From NCBI GenBank assembly GCA_947259415.1, contig CAMYMI010000002.1:62001-126000 (forward strand): a stretch of 64,000 bases of DNA, read 5' to 3'. The notes under the pieces were generated by a model. It was not told where the DNA came from. It did no database searches and was given only the letters and a program-made list of their open reading frames with translations. Below, piece after piece: positions 37,831-46,576 of this stretch. Position 1 is the first letter of the stretch. Every line of letters begins with the position of its first letter. Source of the stretch: an uncultured Ectothiorhodospiraceae bacterium (GTDB lineage: Bacteria > Pseudomonadota > Gammaproteobacteria > UBA9214). Position numbers and translations under genes: made by a program.

Positions 37831-38898
37831 ATGATTGAAGTCGATCGCCTGATCACCCCGAATGGCTCTCATGAAGATGAGGCCCTCGACCGAAGTGTCC
37901 GCCCCCAGTCACTCAAAGATTACGTGGGTCAGCCACAAGTCTCTGAACAGATGGAGATTTTTATTCAGGCGGCACGCCAGCGCAGCGATGCCCTGGACCA
38001 CACCCTGATCTTCGGCCCGCCGGGTCTGGGCAAGACCACCCTGGCCCATATCGTCGCCAACGAGATGGGCGTGAACCTGCGGCATACCTCGGGGCCGGTG
38101 CTGGAGCGCCCCGGTGACCTGGCTGCCCTGTTGACCAATCTCGAGGCCAACGACGTCCTGTTCGTGGATGAGATCCACCGACTCAGTCCGGTAGTGGAGG
38201 AAATACTCTACCCGGCCATGGAGGATTTCCAGCTGGACATCATGATCGGCGAGGGCCCGGCGGCACGCTCCATCAAGCTGGATCTGCCGCCCTTCACGCT
38301 GGTCGGTGCGACCACGCGGGCCGGCCTGCTGACATCCCCGCTGCGCGACCGTTTCGGTATCGTGCAGCGGCTGGAGTTCTATGATACCCGGGACCTGTCA
38401 TCCATCCTGCAGCGTGCCGCCGGCATCCTCGGTATCGAGATCGATGCAGCGGGCGCCATGGAGCTGGCGCAGCGTTCGCGCGGAACACCGCGTATCGCCA
38501 ATCGTCTGTTGCGGCGGGTGCGAGACTACGCCGAGGTCAAGGCCGACGGCCGTATTACCGTGGACGTGGCTGGCCGTGCCATGGACATGCTGAATGTCGA
38601 CAAGCAGGGTTTCGATGCCCAGGACCGCAAGTTGCTGCTGACGATCATCGAGAAATTCGATGGTGGGCCGGTCGGTGTGGATAGCCTGGCAGCGGCCATC
38701 GGGGAAGAGCGCGGGACCATCGAGGACGTGCTGGAACCCTACCTGATCCAGCAGGGCTATATCATGCGCACCCCGCGCGGGCGGATGGCCACGCGCAATG
38801 CCTACCTGCATTGCGGTCTCACCCCGCCCGCTGCACAGACCGTGGCCGAATCACTCGAGATGTTCCCCGATAGCGGTGGTGAGGATTATTCGCATTAA
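37831..38898 (+). CDS. ruvB: Holliday junction branch-migration ATPase RuvB
   Basis: A hexameric AAA+ motor that drives branch migration with RuvA. The 355-residue product has [17 protein letters not shown], Walker [10 protein letters not shown] (about residues 63-71), Walker [10 protein letters not shown], sensor region [10 protein letters not shown] and a C-terminal winged helix ([24 protein letters not shown]). This is the standard family architecture. It is the last gene of ruvCAB and is followed by the ybgC-tol operon. Confidence 0.97.
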   Translation: MIEVDRLITPNGSHEDEALDRSVRPQSLKDYVGQPQVSEQMEIFIQAARQRSDALDHTLIFGPPGLGKTTLAHIVANEMGVNLRHTSGPVLERPGDLAALLTNLEANDVLFVDEIHRLSPVVEEILYPAMEDFQLDIMIGEGPAARSIKLDLPPFTLVGATTRAGLLTSPLRDRFGIVQRLEFYDTRDLSSILQRAAGILGIEIDAAGAMELAQRSRGTPRIANRLLRRVRDYAEVKADGRITVDVAGRAMDMLNVDKQGFDAQDRKLLLTIIEKFDGGPVGVDSLAAAIGEERGTIEDVLEPYLIQQGYIMRTPRGRMATRNAYLHCGLTPPAAQTVAESLEMFPDSGGEDYSH

Positions 38899-39011
38899 TC
38901 GGTTAGCCTCGGCCCGGTCACTCAGCCCTGCCAGAGTCCCGTGTCGCCTTGAGGGTGCTGCCCGGGAATTAATCGAGCCGGGTGTGGTCATTAAAAAGGA
39001 TGTGTCCGGCG

Positions 39012-39425
39012 GTGGCTGAGTTTCACTGGCAGGTACGGGTCTATTACGAGGACACGGACAGCGGCGGTGTCGTCTACTACGCCAACTACCTGCGCTTTCT
39101 GGAGCGTGCCCGGACCGAGTGGATGCGAGCACTGGGCTTTGAGCAGGATGAATTGATCAGCGATGAAGGGCTCTTGTTTGCAGTGAGATCGGCCAGCCTT
39201 GAATACCAGCGTCCCGCCCGTTTCAACGACCTGCTCACGGTCACCGTGCGCGTCACCGAACGCCGCCGTGCCAGCCTGGTCTTTGAACAGCGGGTGAGCC
39301 GTCTCGAGGATGAGCAGGGTCCCCTGTGCAGCGCGACCATCAAAGTCGCCTGTCTGGATGCCGAATCACTCGCCCCGCGGCCCATACCGGAAAAAATTAT
39401 GAGGGAGATACCGGATGTCGACTGA
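39012..39425 (+). CDS. ybgC: YbgC-family acyl-CoA thioesterase
   Basis: A hot-dog-fold thioesterase encoded at the head of tol-pal operons and associated with phospholipid metabolism at the inner membrane. The product contains the family signature VRVYYEDTDSGGVVYYANYLRFLERARTEW, with the catalytic Asp in YEDTD. The start is uncertain. GTG at 39012 has AAAAGGA at good spacing and gives 137 residues; ATG at 39000 would overlap that ribosome-binding site. The 3' end overlaps tolQ by 11 bp. Confidence 0.92.
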   Translation: MAEFHWQVRVYYEDTDSGGVVYYANYLRFLERARTEWMRALGFEQDELISDEGLLFAVRSASLEYQRPARFNDLLTVTVRVTERRRASLVFEQRVSRLEDEQGPLCSATIKVACLDAESLAPRPIPEKIMREIPDVD

Positions 39426-40089
39426 CATGTCGTTTTTTCACCTGGTCTCGGGTGCCAGTTTTGTGGTGCAGATGGTCATGTTGCTGCTGCTGGTGGTTTC
39501 GATGGCATCATGGACCATGATCTTCAAGCGCCGCACGGCATTGCGTGATGCGCGCGTGGCCTCGAACGAGTTCGAAGGGCGCTTCTGGTCGGGTGGTGAT
39601 CTGTCCACGCTGTTTCGTGAGGTGTCGGCACGGGAACAACAGGCCATGGGCATGGCCGGGATATTTCAGGCGGGATTCAACGAATTCGCGCGCCTGCGCA
39701 AGCAGGCGGGCATCGAACCCCGGGCGATTGTGGAGGGCGCGCAGCGCGTCATGCGTGTGGCCCTGTCACGCGAAACCGATCACCTGGAGACGCACCTGTC
39801 TTTCCTGGCCACGGTCGGATCGACCAGTCCCTATGTCGGGTTGTTCGGGACGGTCTGGGGCATCATGAATGCCTTCCGCGGCCTGGGTAACGCCCAGCAG
39901 GCGACCCTGGCCATGGTGGCGCCCGGCATAGCCGAGGCCCTGATCGCGACGGCGATGGGGCTGTTTGCCGCCATACCGGCAGTGATCGCCTATAACCGCT
40001 ATTCAAATGATGTAGAGAGGCTGATCAACCGCTACGACAATTTCCTGGAGGAGTTTTCGACAATCCTGCAGCGTCAGGTACATGCCTGA
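39415..40089 (+). CDS. tolQ: Tol-Pal system proton channel subunit TolQ
   Basis: An inner-membrane channel subunit that, with TolR, uses proton flow to drive TolA during envelope constriction. The 224-residue product has three helices (about 13-35, 132-155, 165-190). The family motif LLATVG-like stretch is FLATVGSTSPYVGLFGTVWGIMNAF, followed by ATLAMVAPGIAEALIATAMGLFAAIPAVIAYN. It overlaps ybgC by 11 bp and precedes tolR by 29 bp. Confidence 0.96.
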   Translation: MSTDMSFFHLVSGASFVVQMVMLLLLVVSMASWTMIFKRRTALRDARVASNEFEGRFWSGGDLSTLFREVSAREQQAMGMAGIFQAGFNEFARLRKQAGIEPRAIVEGAQRVMRVALSRETDHLETHLSFLATVGSTSPYVGLFGTVWGIMNAFRGLGNAQQATLAMVAPGIAEALIATAMGLFAAIPAVIAYNRYSNDVERLINRYDNFLEEFSTILQRQVHA

Positions 40090-40118
40090 TTAGCACGCCG
40101 GGTAACCGAGAAGACAAC

Positions 40119-40547
40119 ATGGCGCGACACCGGATTCGTAAACGGCCGATGGCAGAGATCAACGTGGTGCCGTATATCGACGTCATGCTGGTGATGCTGG
40201 TCATCTTCATGGTGACGGCGCCGTTGCTCACCCAGGGTGTGGATGTCGAATTGCCCGAGGCGGCGGCAAAGGCCCTGGACCCTGACCAGCAGGAGCCGCT
40301 GGTAGTGAGTGTGGCGGTCGACGGATCTTTGTACCTCAATATCGGTGATGCCCCGAATGATGCAATTGACGGCGATACCCTGATCCAGCGGGTATCAGCG
40401 GTGTTGCGGCACCGGCAGGACAAGACCGTTATGGTGCGGGGGGATCATGCTGTGGACTACGGCAGCGTGGTCGCGGCAATGGTCCTGTTGCAACAGGCCG
40501 GTGTTCCGGCGGTCGGTCTGGTCACAGAGCCTCCGGAAAACCAATAG
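40119..40547 (+). CDS. tolR: Tol-Pal system protein TolR
   Basis: The ExbD-like partner of TolQ: 142 residues with one N-terminal helix. MAEINVVPYIDVMLVMLVIFMV carries the proton-carrying Asp (D23) just inside the helix. A periplasmic domain of about 95 residues follows (VVSVAVDGSLYLN, DKTVMVRGDHAVDYGSVVAAM). Layout and length are standard. This Asp-containing helix is the natural comparison for the VWA proteins at 60.9-63.0 kb. Confidence 0.96.
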   Translation: MARHRIRKRPMAEINVVPYIDVMLVMLVIFMVTAPLLTQGVDVELPEAAAKALDPDQQEPLVVSVAVDGSLYLNIGDAPNDAIDGDTLIQRVSAVLRHRQDKTVMVRGDHAVDYGSVVAAMVLLQQAGVPAVGLVTEPPENQ

Positions 40548-40553
40548 CGGACT

Positions 40554-41471
40554 ATGTGGAAGGCGATACGCGAGAATCCACGTGCCGTGGCCTACGCGGT
40601 GCTGATGCACCTCGTGCTGCTGGTGCTTTTGGTGTTCAATCTGGACTGGACGCCCAAGACCAGCCGCACGGCCGGAGAAACCAAGCCGATCCAGGCCGAG
40701 TTGATCGATCAGCGCCGACTGGAGGTCATCGAGCAGCGCAAGCGCCAGGCAGAACTGGAGGCCAAACAGAAGGTCGAGGCGGAACGCAAGCAGCAGGCGG
40801 AGCTGGAGGCCAAACAAAAGGCCGAGGTGGAACGCAAGCGCCAGGCGGAACTGGAGGCCAAGCAGAAGGCCGAGACGGAGCGCAAGCAGAAGGCAGAACT
40901 GGAGGCCAAAAAGAAGGCCGAGGCCAAACAAAAGGCCGAGGCCGAACGCAAGCAGAAGGCAGAGCTGGAGGCCAAACAGAAGGCCGAGGCGGAACGCAAG
41001 CAGAAGGCGGAGCTGGAGGCCAAGCAGAAGGCCGAGGCGGAGCGTAAGCGCAAGGCGGAACTGGAGGCCAAGAAAAAGGCCGAGGCGGAGCGCAAGCGCC
41101 AGGCGGAATTGAAGGCCAAAAAGGAGGCCGAGGCCGCGCTGCAGGCGTCGATTGCGGCTGAACAGGCGCTCATGGAAGAGCAGCGCATTCAGAATGCGCT
41201 CGGAGAATTTGTCGGCTATATCGCGGACAAGGTGGAACGCAGCTGGCTGCGCCCGCCGGGTTCGCCCAAGGGGTTGAGATGCAAGGTGAATGTCAAGGTG
41301 ATCCCCGGCGGTGATGTGGCCAGTGTCAGGGTGATCGAGAGCAGTGGCGATGCGGTTTTTGACCGCTCGGCCGAGAATGCAGTGCTGAGGGCCTCGCCCC
41401 TGCCGATGCCCAAGGACGCCGCCATTGCCAGGCACTTCCGCGACTTTAACTTCAATTTTGAACCGTACTGA
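40554..41471 (+). CDS. tolA: Tol-Pal system protein TolA
   Basis: A periplasm-spanning protein linking TolQR to TolB/Pal. The 305-residue product has one N-terminal helix (about 12-28) with the SHLS-like position MHLV. A long lysine/glutamate/alanine-rich helix (about 60-195) is built from repeated [14 protein letters not shown] units. The C-terminal domain III (about 215-305) contains [46 protein letters not shown]. It lies 6 bp after tolR. The repeat region is also repetitive at DNA level. Confidence 0.95.
   Translation: MWKAIRENPRAVAYAVLMHLVLLVLLVFNLDWTPKTSRTAGETKPIQAELIDQRRLEVIEQRKRQAELEAKQKVEAERKQQAELEAKQKAEVERKRQAELEAKQKAETERKQKAELEAKKKAEAKQKAEAERKQKAELEAKQKAEAERKQKAELEAKQKAEAERKRKAELEAKKKAEAERKRQAELKAKKEAEAALQASIAAEQALMEEQRIQNALGEFVGYIADKVERSWLRPPGSPKGLRCKVNVKVIPGGDVASVRVIESSGDAVFDRSAENAVLRASPLPMPKDAAIARHFRDFNFNFEPY
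40745..41130 (+). repeat. Tandem in-frame repeats in tolA
   Basis: About 385 bp of near-identical 12-bp-based units (CAGGCGGAACTGGAGGCCAA, CAGAAGGCCGAGGC and GGAACGCAAG blocks) repeat with periods of mostly 48 bp. They encode the [16 protein letters not shown] helix. Such arrays can expand or contract in frame. Confidence 0.85.
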
Positions 41472-41488
41472 CCAAGGGAAGGATTTTT

Positions 41489-42787
41489 ATGCGTGTGATT
41501 TTCAGGACAATCTTGCTGTATTTGACCATCGGGGCCGGCACGGGCCAGGCCGCACTGACCATCGAGATTACCCAGGGCATGGAGGGTGCCATGCCGATTG
41601 CCATCATCCCGTTTGGCTGGACCGGCAGCGCCGCGGCCGCACCCGAGAATATTGCGGCGATCATTTCATCCGACCTGAGCAGGAGCGGGCGCTTTGCACC
41701 GTTGCCCGATCGCGATCTGGTGGCCAATCCGACCACAGCGGAGCAGGTGCAATTCCACAACTGGCGCATGCTCAATGTCGATAACCTGGTGGTCGGACAG
41801 CTCAAAGAAACCGGCGCCGGAGGCTATACCATCCAGTTTCAGTTGTTTGATGTATTCCGCGGCAAGCAGCTTATCGGTTACAGCTTCCCGGTGAGCCATG
41901 CCGATCTGCGCCGCGTGGCCCATCACATCAGTGACCTGATCTACGAGAAACTGACCGGTGAGCCCGGCGCCTTCAATACCCGCATCGCCTATGTCACGAC
42001 CGCGAATACGGGTGCGCAAAAGTCCTATACCCTGCTGATCGCGGACTCCGATGGTTATAATGCCCAGACCATCCTGCGTTCCAACCAGCCGCTGATGTCA
42101 CCGGCCTGGTCGGCAGATGGCAAGCGAATCGCTTATGTCAGCTTCGAGAACGAGACGGCGGAGATCTACACCCAGGATGTTGCCAGCAGCGAACGTCGCA
42201 AACTGGCCGCGTTCAAGGGGATCAACGGTGCGCCGGCCTGGAGTCCGGATGGACGGCGTCTGGCGTTAACGCTGTCACGAGACGGAAACCCGGAAATCTA
42301 TAGCATGGACCTGGCCAGCCGGGCACTGCGGCGGCTGACCACCAATGCCGCCATCGATACCGAACCGGTCTGGTCGCCCGACGGCAGGAGCATTGTCTTT
42401 ACATCGGACCGCGGCGGGGCACCCCAGCTTTACCGGATAGCCGCCAGCGGTGGCCGGGCGGAGCGTTTGACATTTGAGGGCAAGTACAATGCCGGTGCGG
42501 ATTTCTCGCCGGATGGTCGTAAACTTGCTATGGTTCACGGCAAGAGTGGGGCATACCGGATCGCGGTGCTGGATCTGGAAACCGGCTTGCTGCGCGTACT
42601 GACCGATGGGCAGCTGGATGAATCGCCCAGCTTCTCGCCCAATGGCAGCATGATCATCTATGCCACAGGTACAGGTAACCGCGAGGTGCTGGCCGCTGTA
42701 TCCGTGGATGGCCGTTTCCGTCAGCGTCTGTCGTTACAGGCAGGCAATGTACGCGAGCCGGCCTGGTCGCCGTCTGCAGGTAACTGA
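41489..42787 (+). CDS. tolB: Tol-Pal system beta-propeller protein TolB
   Basis: A periplasmic protein that binds Pal and TolA. The 432-residue product has a signal peptide (cleavage near residue 19, GTGQA/ALT), the N-terminal domain with IVVVPFGW-like IAIIPFGW, and a C-terminal six-bladed propeller. The propeller's WSPDG-type repeats recur: [60 protein letters not shown] and [15 protein letters not shown]. Length and position are standard. Confidence 0.96.
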   Translation: MRVIFRTILLYLTIGAGTGQAALTIEITQGMEGAMPIAIIPFGWTGSAAAAPENIAAIISSDLSRSGRFAPLPDRDLVANPTTAEQVQFHNWRMLNVDNLVVGQLKETGAGGYTIQFQLFDVFRGKQLIGYSFPVSHADLRRVAHHISDLIYEKLTGEPGAFNTRIAYVTTANTGAQKSYTLLIADSDGYNAQTILRSNQPLMSPAWSADGKRIAYVSFENETAEIYTQDVASSERRKLAAFKGINGAPAWSPDGRRLALTLSRDGNPEIYSMDLASRALRRLTTNAAIDTEPVWSPDGRSIVFTSDRGGAPQLYRIAASGGRAERLTFEGKYNAGADFSPDGRKLAMVHGKSGAYRIAVLDLETGLLRVLTDGQLDESPSFSPNGSMIIYATGTGNREVLAAVSVDGRFRQRLSLQAGNVREPAWSPSAGN

Positions 42788-42833
42788 CAGGTTTGTTTTG
42801 ACACAACGTATATCGATACCCGGGAGATAGAAA

Positions 42834-43358
42834 ATGAAATATCAGTTGAATGGTTTGTTTGCTGTATTGCTGGTTGGGATACTGGCGGGTTGCTCCACCA
42901 CCGGAGACAAGGCCGCTGTCGGTGATGCGGCGGTAGAGGACCGCGGTACGACGGCCGTGACCAGTGGGGTAGGCGCTGCCGGCAGCTTCGCCGGTTATTC
43001 ACTGGACGATCCCGCCAGTCCGTTATCGCGCCGGGTGATTTACTTTGAATTCGACAGCAGCAATGTCTCAGCCGCAGATCAGGACCTGCTGGCCAGCCAT
43101 GCCACCTACCTGGCCGGCAACTCCGGTCAGATGGTAACCCTGGAAGGCCATGCCGATGAGAGCGGCTCGCGTGAATACAATATCGGTCTGGGTGACCGGC
43201 GCGCCCAGGCGGTACGCCGCATCCTCGAATTGCAGGGCGTTGCACCGCAGCAGGTCAATACCGTCAGTTACGGTGAGGAGAAGCCGGCCGCGGAAGGGCA
43301 TAGCGATGCCGCCTGGCGCCTGAACCGCCGGGTCGAGATCGTCTACATAGGTCGCTGA
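42834..43358 (+). CDS. pal: Peptidoglycan-associated lipoprotein Pal
   Basis: An outer-membrane lipoprotein that grips peptidoglycan and interacts with TolB. The 174-residue product has a signal peptide with lipobox LLVGILAGC and an OmpA-C domain. That domain contains VIYFEFDSSNVSAAD, VTLEGHADESGSREYNIGLGDRRAQAVRRIL and VSYGEEKPAAEG, ending in WRLNRRVEIVY. The meso-DAP-binding Asp and Arg are in place. It is followed by cpoB after 1 bp. Confidence 0.97.
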   Translation: MKYQLNGLFAVLLVGILAGCSTTGDKAAVGDAAVEDRGTTAVTSGVGAAGSFAGYSLDDPASPLSRRVIYFEFDSSNVSAADQDLLASHATYLAGNSGQMVTLEGHADESGSREYNIGLGDRRAQAVRRILELQGVAPQQVNTVSYGEEKPAAEGHSDAAWRLNRRVEIVYIGR

Positions 43359-43359
43359 T

Positions 43360-44196
43360 ATGCGATTGCGTTGTACCCCCCTGGCACTGGTTGCCATGCT
43401 GCTTACCCTGTTCGCCGCGATGCCCGCACTGGCCGTCAGCAAACAGGAACTCGAGACGCGCATTAACAACCTCGAACGCAAGCTCGAGGGTCGTGGCCTG
43501 GTCGATATGCTGACCCAGATCGAGCAGCTGCAACGGGATGTCCAGCAGTTGCGCGGCGAGATCGAGGTACAAACTCATACCCTGGAAGACATGCAGCGTC
43601 GCCAGCGCGAGCTCTATCTCGATATCGATCGGCGCATGCAGCAGCTGGAGACAGGGCAGGTGGCCCAGCCCATGGCGCCGGCAGCGGATGTCCCCGTGAC
43701 GACGGCGCCGCCGCCGTTACCCGTCCCGGGGAGCGTGGCGGCACCTCCCTCACCACCCGTATCACCGGTCTCACCGATATCACCAGTTTCACCGGTTTCA
43801 CCCCCATCCGGCGAGGAACAGGCGGAATACGATAAGGCCCTGGCGATACTCAGGGAGGGACGCTATGAGGATGCGGCAATGACATTCAGCCAGTTCCTGA
43901 CACGCTATCCCGGCAGCACCTACGCCGATAACGCCAGTTACTGGCTGGGCGAGACCTATTATGTCAGTCGTGATTTTGATCGTGCCCTGGCGACCTTCGG
44001 CAAGCTGGTCGAGAACCACCCCCAGAGCCCCAAGCTGCCGGATGCCCGGCTCAAGATCGGCTTCATCCACTATGAAAAGAAGGACTGGACCAGCGCCCGG
44101 CGCGAACTCGATGGCCTGGTTGCCGATCACCCGGGGAGCACCGCCGCACGTCTGGCCGGTGACCGCCTGGCACGCATGAAAAAAGAGGGGCATTGA
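43360..44196 (+). CDS. cpoB: Cell division coordinator CpoB (YbgF)
   Basis: A periplasmic protein coordinating peptidoglycan synthesis and outer-membrane constriction with Tol. The 278-residue product has a signal peptide (AMPALA), an N-terminal coiled coil (about 27-90) and a linker rich in Pro-Val-Ser-Pro (about 105-152). The C-terminal TPR domain starts EYDKALAILREGRYEDAAMTFSQFLTRYP and contains NASYWLGETYY. Domain order and operon position are those of E. coli YbgF. The linker is unusually repetitive. Confidence 0.94.
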   Translation: MRLRCTPLALVAMLLTLFAAMPALAVSKQELETRINNLERKLEGRGLVDMLTQIEQLQRDVQQLRGEIEVQTHTLEDMQRRQRELYLDIDRRMQQLETGQVAQPMAPAADVPVTTAPPPLPVPGSVAAPPSPPVSPVSPISPVSPVSPPSGEEQAEYDKALAILREGRYEDAAMTFSQFLTRYPGSTYADNASYWLGETYYVSRDFDRALATFGKLVENHPQSPKLPDARLKIGFIHYEKKDWTSARRELDGLVADHPGSTAARLAGDRLARMKKEGH

Positions 44197-44280
44197 TCAG
44201 GGGATATTCACCGCAAAGGCGCAAAGAACGCAAAGAAAAACCTGCAATAAAAGAGTGCCCCACAACCCAGATTACGAACT

Positions 44281-44341
44281 GTAGGAGCGCCTCGCAGGCG
44301 CGATACACACAATGAGAATCGCGCCTGCGAGGCGCTCCTAC
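44281..44341. repeat. REP-like palindrome pair, GTAGGAGCGCCTCGCAGG type
   Basis: A 24-bp unit starting GTAGGAGCGCCTCG at 44281-44304 is repeated exactly in inverse at 44318-44341 with a 13-base loop. It resembles the GTAGGAGCGG REP elements known from Pseudomonas and relatives. Single copies occur at 45769-45792, and a variant pair at 59684-59746. Confidence 0.85.
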
Positions 44342-44359
44342 AACACATTTTAATAATGT

Positions 44360-44438
44360 GTAGGTTGGGCAAAGCGCAGCGTGCCCAACAATCAGGATGA
44401 TGTTGGGTGCGTCGCTGACGCTCCTTTGCCCAACCTAC
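44360..44438. repeat. GTAGGTTGGGC palindromic repeat (copy 1)
   Basis: GTAGGTTGGGC at the left and GCCCAACCTAC at the right, with internal GTGCCCAACA and TGTTGGGTGC arms, form a long hairpin. A shorter relative is at 45594-45667. Confidence 0.8.
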
Positions 44439-44566
44439 GTACGGCATTTATTTTATTGAAATATTCTTATCTCTCCTTTGCGCCCTTTGCGGTGAATATC
44501 TCTTCCACTAGTGTTCTCTGCGTCCTCCGCGCCTCTGCATAAATCTTTCTGTATCCTCCTGATCAC

Positions 44567-45223
44567 ATGAACAAGTCTGCAACCGGCAAACTGCGCATCA
44601 CCGAGATCTTCTATTCCCTGCAGGGCGAGGCGCTGACAGTCGGCTGTCCCACGGTCTTTATCCGCCTCACCGGGTGCCCGCTGCGCTGCGGGTATTGCGA
44701 CACCACCTACGCCTTCCAGGGCGGCGAATGGATGGACCTCGATACCATCCTGGAACGCACGGCCGCTCTTCAGGCCCGCTACGTCACCGTGACCGGGGGT
44801 GAACCGCTGGCCCAGAAGGACTGCCTGGCCCTGTTGCGTAGTTTGTGCGATGCCGGCTACCGGGTCTCGCTCGAGACCAGCGGGGCCCTGGATATCGGCG
44901 CGGTCGATCCGCGGGTCACCCGGGTCATGGACCTGAAGACACCCGCCTCAGGCGAGCTTGAACGCAACCGCTACGAGAATATCCAGCTTCTGGGTCACAC
45001 TGACCTGGTCAAGTTCGTCATCTGTGACCGGGATGATTACCAGTGGGCCAAGGACATCATCAGGCAATATGACCTGAATAATATTTGCGAGATCCTGTTC
45101 TCGCCCGCCCAGCCGCAGCAGGATGCGACCGAGCTGGCCAACTGGATCCTGGAGGATCACCTGCCGGTGCGCCTGCAGATCCAGCTGCACAAATACCTCT
45201 GGGGCAACGAACCTGGACGCTGA
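44567..45223 (+). CDS. queE: 7-carboxy-7-deazaguanine synthase QueE
   Basis: A radical SAM enzyme that makes 7-carboxy-7-deazaguanine from carboxy-tetrahydropterin in queuosine/preQ0 synthesis. The 218-residue product begins with LRITEIFYSLQGEALTVGCPTVFIRLTGCPLRCGYCDTTYAF, whose CxxxCxxC triad binds the iron-sulfur cluster. VTGGEPLAQ is the SAM-contact GGE motif. The C-terminal LQIQLHKYLWG is typical. queC follows after a repeat-filled 597-bp gap. Confidence 0.96.
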   Translation: MNKSATGKLRITEIFYSLQGEALTVGCPTVFIRLTGCPLRCGYCDTTYAFQGGEWMDLDTILERTAALQARYVTVTGGEPLAQKDCLALLRSLCDAGYRVSLETSGALDIGAVDPRVTRVMDLKTPASGELERNRYENIQLLGHTDLVKFVICDRDDYQWAKDIIRQYDLNNICEILFSPAQPQQDATELANWILEDHLPVRLQIQLHKYLWGNEPGR

Positions 45224-45305
45224 GATATCTGTATCGATGCCTGTAGCGCTCCATGGGCGCGATCATGGACTTTGTCCGACCTACACACACCATAGAAGAA
45301 CGTGA

Positions 45306-45420
45306 TCCCCTCTCCCATGAGTGGGAGAGGGCTAGGGAGAGGGTTGATATATCATGCCGTTAAGAAACTTCGTTTCTCACCCCTCATCCTAGCCTTCTCC
45401 CCTTGAAGGGGAGAAGGGAT
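45306..45420. repeat. CCCTCTCCC/GGGAGAGGG composite palindrome (copy 2)
   Basis: CCCCTCTCCCATGAGTGGGAGAGGG at the left and CCTTCTCCCCTTGAAGGGGAGAAGG at the right are two hairpins around a centre with CCCCTCATCCTAGCC. The parts match the repeat at 36396-36500 in inverted order. Confidence 0.75.
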
Positions 45421-45593
45421 TGTGTGGAGCAATTGCGTGCGTAGATTGGGCAAAGCTTCTACTCCCTGCTTACGCCACTTACCTACGATGTATAAGGATA
45501 TACGAGTGTCGCGGGAGGCAGGACGACATTCAGAGAAATATAAGTGTCGCGAGAGGTCAGGAGCCCGAAGCGACCGTCGGGAGCGACCATCCC

Positions 45594-45667
45594 TGTAGGG
45601 AAGCGCAGCGTACCCAACAATCAGTACCATGTTGGGCACGTCGCTGATGCTCCTTTCCCAACCTACA
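45594..45667. repeat. GTAGGTTGGG palindromic repeat (copy 2, shorter)
   Basis: TGTAGGGAAGCGCAGCGTACCCAACA and TGTTGGGCACGTCGCTGATGCTCC...CCTACA form a hairpin with the same internal words as the 44360-44438 copy. Confidence 0.7.
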
Positions 45668-45768
45668 GACTACACAATTTGCACTTTCTTCTGTATTTCT
45701 CCGCGCCCTCTGCGCCTCTGCGGTAAAATAGCCTTTCGCTGTTGATGCGAACTGGTCCATGATTGTTT

Positions 45769-45792
45769 GTAGGAGCGCCTCGCAGGCGCGAT
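45769..45792 (+). repeat. Single REP-like unit
   Basis: An exact copy of the 24-bp unit beginning GTAGGAGCGCCTCG found as an inverted pair at 44281-44341. It lies about 29 bp upstream of the queC start. Confidence 0.8.
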
Positions 45793-45820
45793 CTTGTATC
45801 TCTGTATTGGTTGACTAGAA

Positions 45821-46504
45821 ATGACTAAAGCCGTTGTACTGCTCTCCGGCGGACTCGACTCCGCCACCACCCTGGCCTTCGCCAGCAAGCTGGGTTTCGC
45901 CTGCTATGCACTCAGCCTCGACTATGGTCAGCGCCACGAGGCCGAGCTGGCGGCCGCGCAACGGGTCGCAGCATCGCTGGACGTGGTCGAACACAAGACC
46001 ATCCGAATCAACCTGGACGAGATCGGCGGCTCGGCCCTCACGGATACCGACATCCCCGTACCGGAAATACCGGGGGAGGGCATCCCGGTTACCTACGTGC
46101 CGGCCCGCAACACGGTGTTCCTGTCACTTGCACTCGGCTGGGCCGAGGTGCTGGGCGCTTGGGACATCTTCATCGGCGTGAATGCCGTCGACTATTCCGG
46201 CTACCCGGACTGCCGGCCGGAATACATCCAGGCATTCGAGCGGCTGGCCCAGCTGGCAACTCGCGCCGGGGTCGAGGGGGGCGAGTTCCACATCCATACG
46301 CCGCTGATCCAGCTCAGCAAGGCCGGGATCATCCAGAAGGGCCTGGAGCTGGGCGTGGATTATGCCCAGACGGTGTCTTGCTATGCCGCAGATGCCGAAG
46401 GCCGCGCCTGCGGGTTGTGTGATTCCTGCCGGCTGCGTGCCGACGGCTTCCATGTCGCCGGCGTGGCCGATCCGACGCGTTACCGCCCCACGCTGGCGGG
46501 TTGA
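45821..46504 (+). CDS. queC: 7-cyano-7-deazaguanine synthase QueC
   Basis: An ATP-dependent enzyme that converts 7-carboxy-7-deazaguanine to preQ0. The 227-residue product starts [21 protein letters not shown] with the PP-loop SGGLDS and [14 protein letters not shown]. The zinc-binding cysteines are in the C-terminal [20 protein letters not shown]. Length is standard. QueE and QueC together indicate queuosine or preQ0 synthesis; queD and queF are not in the window. Confidence 0.97.
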   Translation: MTKAVVLLSGGLDSATTLAFASKLGFACYALSLDYGQRHEAELAAAQRVAASLDVVEHKTIRINLDEIGGSALTDTDIPVPEIPGEGIPVTYVPARNTVFLSLALGWAEVLGAWDIFIGVNAVDYSGYPDCRPEYIQAFERLAQLATRAGVEGGEFHIHTPLIQLSKAGIIQKGLELGVDYAQTVSCYAADAEGRACGLCDSCRLRADGFHVAGVADPTRYRPTLAG

Positions 46505-46576
46505 GGGGCGACTCGCTAAAATCGCCTACAATCTCAATAACGACATTGCCGGCCGCCAGAGCCGGGGAGACCTGCC

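Larger units (their letters stand above)
44209..44497. repeat. CACCGCAAAG-family element (copy 4) containing two other repeats
   Basis: The left end CACCGCAAAGGCGCAAAG (from 44210) and right end CTTTGCGCCCTTTGCGGTGAA (to about 44495) are inverted repeats. The interior holds a REP-like palindrome (44281-44341) and a different 79-bp palindrome (44360-44438). A further right-end-like piece, CTCTGCGTCCTCCGCGCCTCTGC, follows at 44516-44538. The cpoB-queE gap is thus wholly repeat-derived. Confidence 0.75.
45224..45820. other. Repeat mosaic between queE and queC
   Basis: No gene. It contains a degenerate GTAG-CGCTCC piece (about 45242-45268), a CCCTCTCCC composite palindrome (45306-45420), a pair of TCGCG-GAGG-CAGGA-like short repeats (about 45511-45564) and a GTAGG-CCTAC palindrome (45594-45667). 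It then holds a right end of the CACCGCAAAG family (CTCCGCGCCCTCTGCGCCTCTGCGGT, about 45698-45724) and a single REP-like unit (45769-45792) just before queC. Confidence 0.7.

Noticed and set aside
40709..41188. Long antisense open frames opposite tolA and in its second frame
   Set aside because: They are Leu/Ser/Ala-rich or Gly/Arg-rich shadows of the low-complexity repeat and have no recognisable fold.
44539..44566. preQ1 or other riboswitch before queE
   Set aside because: The short space before the start follows a repeat end; no aptamer-like structure was seen there or before queC.
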